From Clavelina lepadiformis (taxonomy: Eukaryota; Chordata; Ascidiacea; Aplousobranchia; Clavelinidae): DNA of 64,000 bases. How positions within the stretch are numbered: position 1 is the first letter of the stretch; each line of letters starts with the position of its first letter. The notes under the pieces are model-generated. The model had not been told where the DNA came from and made no database searches. It saw nothing but the letters and a program-made list of their open reading frames with translations. Position numbers and translations under genes: made by a program. Below, piece after piece: positions 62,101-64,000 of this stretch. The stretch is taken from contig NC_135245.1 of the NCBI RefSeq assembly GCF_947623445.1, forward strand, positions 17,801,501-17,865,500, written 5' to 3'.

Positions 62101-63997
62101 CGATGATTCGTTTGAAGTCGATTCCTAATTTAAGTCCGTTTTTATTTCTATCGACCTGTTTCTGCAAAATCATTGTAGAATTAAAAAAATATGTTTTGAG
62201 TGGTATCTACTGACTAATAAACGAAAACCTTGTTATTACCGGCATTGTGGTTTGCAGAGTTTGGCAATTTTATTTCTCGGATTAAGGTTGGACCAAATGG
62301 GTCTAAAATAGGGTTCATTCAACATGTTCTGGCGGTTTTGTGAGCTTAATATAAAGTTATTGACGTATTATAAGAAACTTTCTTACTTTATAAACTTGTG
62401 TTTTTTTCTAAAAAATACATTAATTTCAATAAATTTGTCGCCAGTATCACTCTAATATAATGATCGCAAATTTAGATATAGGCTAAATAGCTGCATATGT
62501 AGCAGATACTGTCTAATATACAAACCGTTTTTTCAAGTAAAATAATTTGCTTACACTCATTGAAGCAAACCTTTTTTTATTAAAGTTGTACTTATTACTT
62601 AACCCGTACTTATTACCCGGAGTATAGTTTTTCTATTTTTTAATATTTATTAATAACTTGTTTAAAAACCTATATGTTATTTAATTAAAAAAATATTATA
62701 CTATCAAGTTACAATCACAGCAGTAATAGTCCCGTCTAATGTTTCCGTCTCTTCTCATCTATGTAATTTATTTGATTTTATTTGCTGTTATGTTAAGTCT
62801 ATTAAGATTAAACCTAGTGAACTCAGATATTAAGATTCAATGTTATGTCCTCATCAATTTGTCTGTAAGTTATAAAGGTAATGAAGTGTAACGATCAACC
62901 ATTTTATTTAGTACACAGGGGCGCCCTTCTGCGGAACAAACAAACCTATTGATTTTGAATCATCGACGAGTAGAGTTATCGTGCTTTTCACCAGCGACGT
63001 CAGCATAACTACTAAAGGCTTTCTTATACAGTGGATATTTAAAGGTAAACAAGCATGGTTGGCGTACATAGAAATTTATCAACAAAATTTACAAAGTACA
63101 AGTGTTTCATATCCTCCGCTCAATGCTGAAGCAGATAGCAAAGAAAACATAATTTTTGTTTTTAAAACGATCAGATCGTTGCCAAGCAGACCAATACCGT
63201 TGTTGGAATGGATTATGCATCCCCGCGTCACAGCAATGCAATGGTGTAAATAATTGTGCTGACGACAGCGATGAAATTGAATGTGGTAAGAGCAGATAGT
63301 TCCAGGCTATTTCAAGCATTTGTAGAAGTTGGGTTTCAACAACGTAAAGTTTCTTTTAAATATTTTATCCCAAACCTCACTTAATTTCAGCCCGCCCTAG
63401 CTCAAATAGCAATGAGTGTGGAAAGCAAGACATAAAACCTGAGTTCACGTGGGTGAGTTTTTCACAAAAGTCAAACACAAATTTGTGAAAACAGCAATTG
63501 CAAAATCAAAAACAAAATATTCATTAAGTTATATAAGCATTGCCTTAATATGAAGATTCGTGACGTTGCAAATTGTTTTCAGTATGTTATATTTTTTCCA
63601 GAGTCCCAGAATAATAGGAGGAAATAAAGCGGTTAATGGATCGTGGCCCTGGCAAGCCATGCTGGTTGATGCGTCTGATAAACGAAGTTTTTGTGGAGGA
63701 TCCATTATTGATGAGAGATTCGTCCTTACTGCCGCCCATTGCGTTCAGAATATTTTTGGGTTGGAGAGATATAGATGTTTTCAGTTCCTTTTCGTGATAG
63801 CCATAAAAAAATACTTCACGCGTTATATTTGTTTAGACTGTATATGTATATCAGATGCCCTTAGCTTTTGAAATGTGACTTATGTACAGGCCTGCAAGCT
63901 TGATTGTATACCTCGGAAGACATTCATACAAGGATTACGACGAAGGAGAGTCTTTTGTGGTAGAAAGCATTACCATGCACCCAGCATACGACGAATA
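59136..63997 (+). CDS. Secreted CUB-LDLa-trypsin serine protease (3'-partial)
   Basis: Exons 59136-59208, 59645-59769, 61812-61901, 62912-63044, 63175-63285, 63391-63452, 63602-63759, 63890-63997 (runs to the edge); phases agree. Signal peptide [19 protein letters not shown] domain with [29 protein letters not shown] and APFCGT; LDL-receptor class A domain with six Cys and the calcium-binding [12 protein letters not shown]; a linker Cys (NECGKQ) of the kind that tethers the activation peptide; then a trypsin (S1) domain cleaved at R|IIGG, with [25 protein letters not shown] (catalytic His) and SLIVYLGRH. The catalytic Asp and Ser lie beyond the window. Exon 8 appears to end at a GTA donor in the last three bases. 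A zymogen acting outside the cell; CUB-bearing proteases of this layout serve clotting, development or complement-like roles. Confidence 0.9.
60010..60591. mobile_element. pogo/Tigger-like MITE in protease intron 2
   Basis: Starts CAGTCGAATCCGCTTAATTC and ends with the matching complement (GAATTAAGCGGAGTCGACTG), flanked by TA on both sides. The word CCGCTTAATTCGG recurs several times near both ends. 582 bp, no transposase frame. Confidence 0.88.
61328..61369 (+). promoter_or_regulatory. Cluster of six nuclear-receptor half-sites
   Basis: AGGTCA at 61328, 61335, 61349 and 61364, AGGTGA at 61342 and CGGTGA at 61355, all on one strand. The first three are spaced by one base (two DR1 units in tandem). 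DR1 elements are bound by HNF4, RXR heterodimers and COUP-TF. Located in intron 2 of the protease gene, so a candidate enhancer. Confidence 0.6.
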
Positions 63998-64000
63998 GTA

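Overview
The window looks like nuclear DNA from an invertebrate deuterostome, most likely a tunicate. It is AT-rich, its genes are split by GT-AG introns, and it carries many small DNA-transposon copies. Its protein families (7TM receptors, collagen + F5/8C lectins, a collectin, a CUB-LDLa trypsin, a SAM scaffold) fit a chordate-type repertoire. The species call is an inference. I saw no retrovirus-like or capsid-bearing element. All exon models are hand-made from open frames, splice consensus and phase.

Layout. 1-7976: a recent tandem duplication of a multi-exon Rab-like small GTPase gene. The first copy carries a truncated hAT transposon with a second hAT MITE nested in it, and it may be spliced into the second copy through a GC-AG intron. 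8265-9069 and 26612-27417: two nearly identical ~805-bp MITEs built around repeats of GGCCTTATTAGG. 15794-23682 (+): a gene for a long Ser/Pro-rich protein ending in a coiled coil and a SAM domain. 27581-28696 (-): an intact class A GPCR. 30.0-44.4 kb: a gene-poor stretch with MITEs and hAT remnants.

44.4-57 kb: a mixed cluster of two related GPCR genes (one with two in-frame stops, one intact) and three secreted lectin-like genes. All three share the same first exon: signal peptide, an E-[IV]-C-L motif, a very short collagen stretch and a phase-1 junction. Two of them join it to an F5/8 type C (discoidin) domain, the third to a C-type lectin domain. 59136-64000 (+): the 5' part of a secreted CUB-LDLa-trypsin protease gene, running off the window. 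Its second intron holds a pogo-like MITE and a tight array of six nuclear-receptor half-sites.

Working together (inference): oligomeric collagenous lectins, a CUB-containing serine protease and leukocyte-type GPCRs within 20 kb would be the parts list of a lectin-pathway-like innate recognition system. The linkage could also be chance or reflect tandem family growth.
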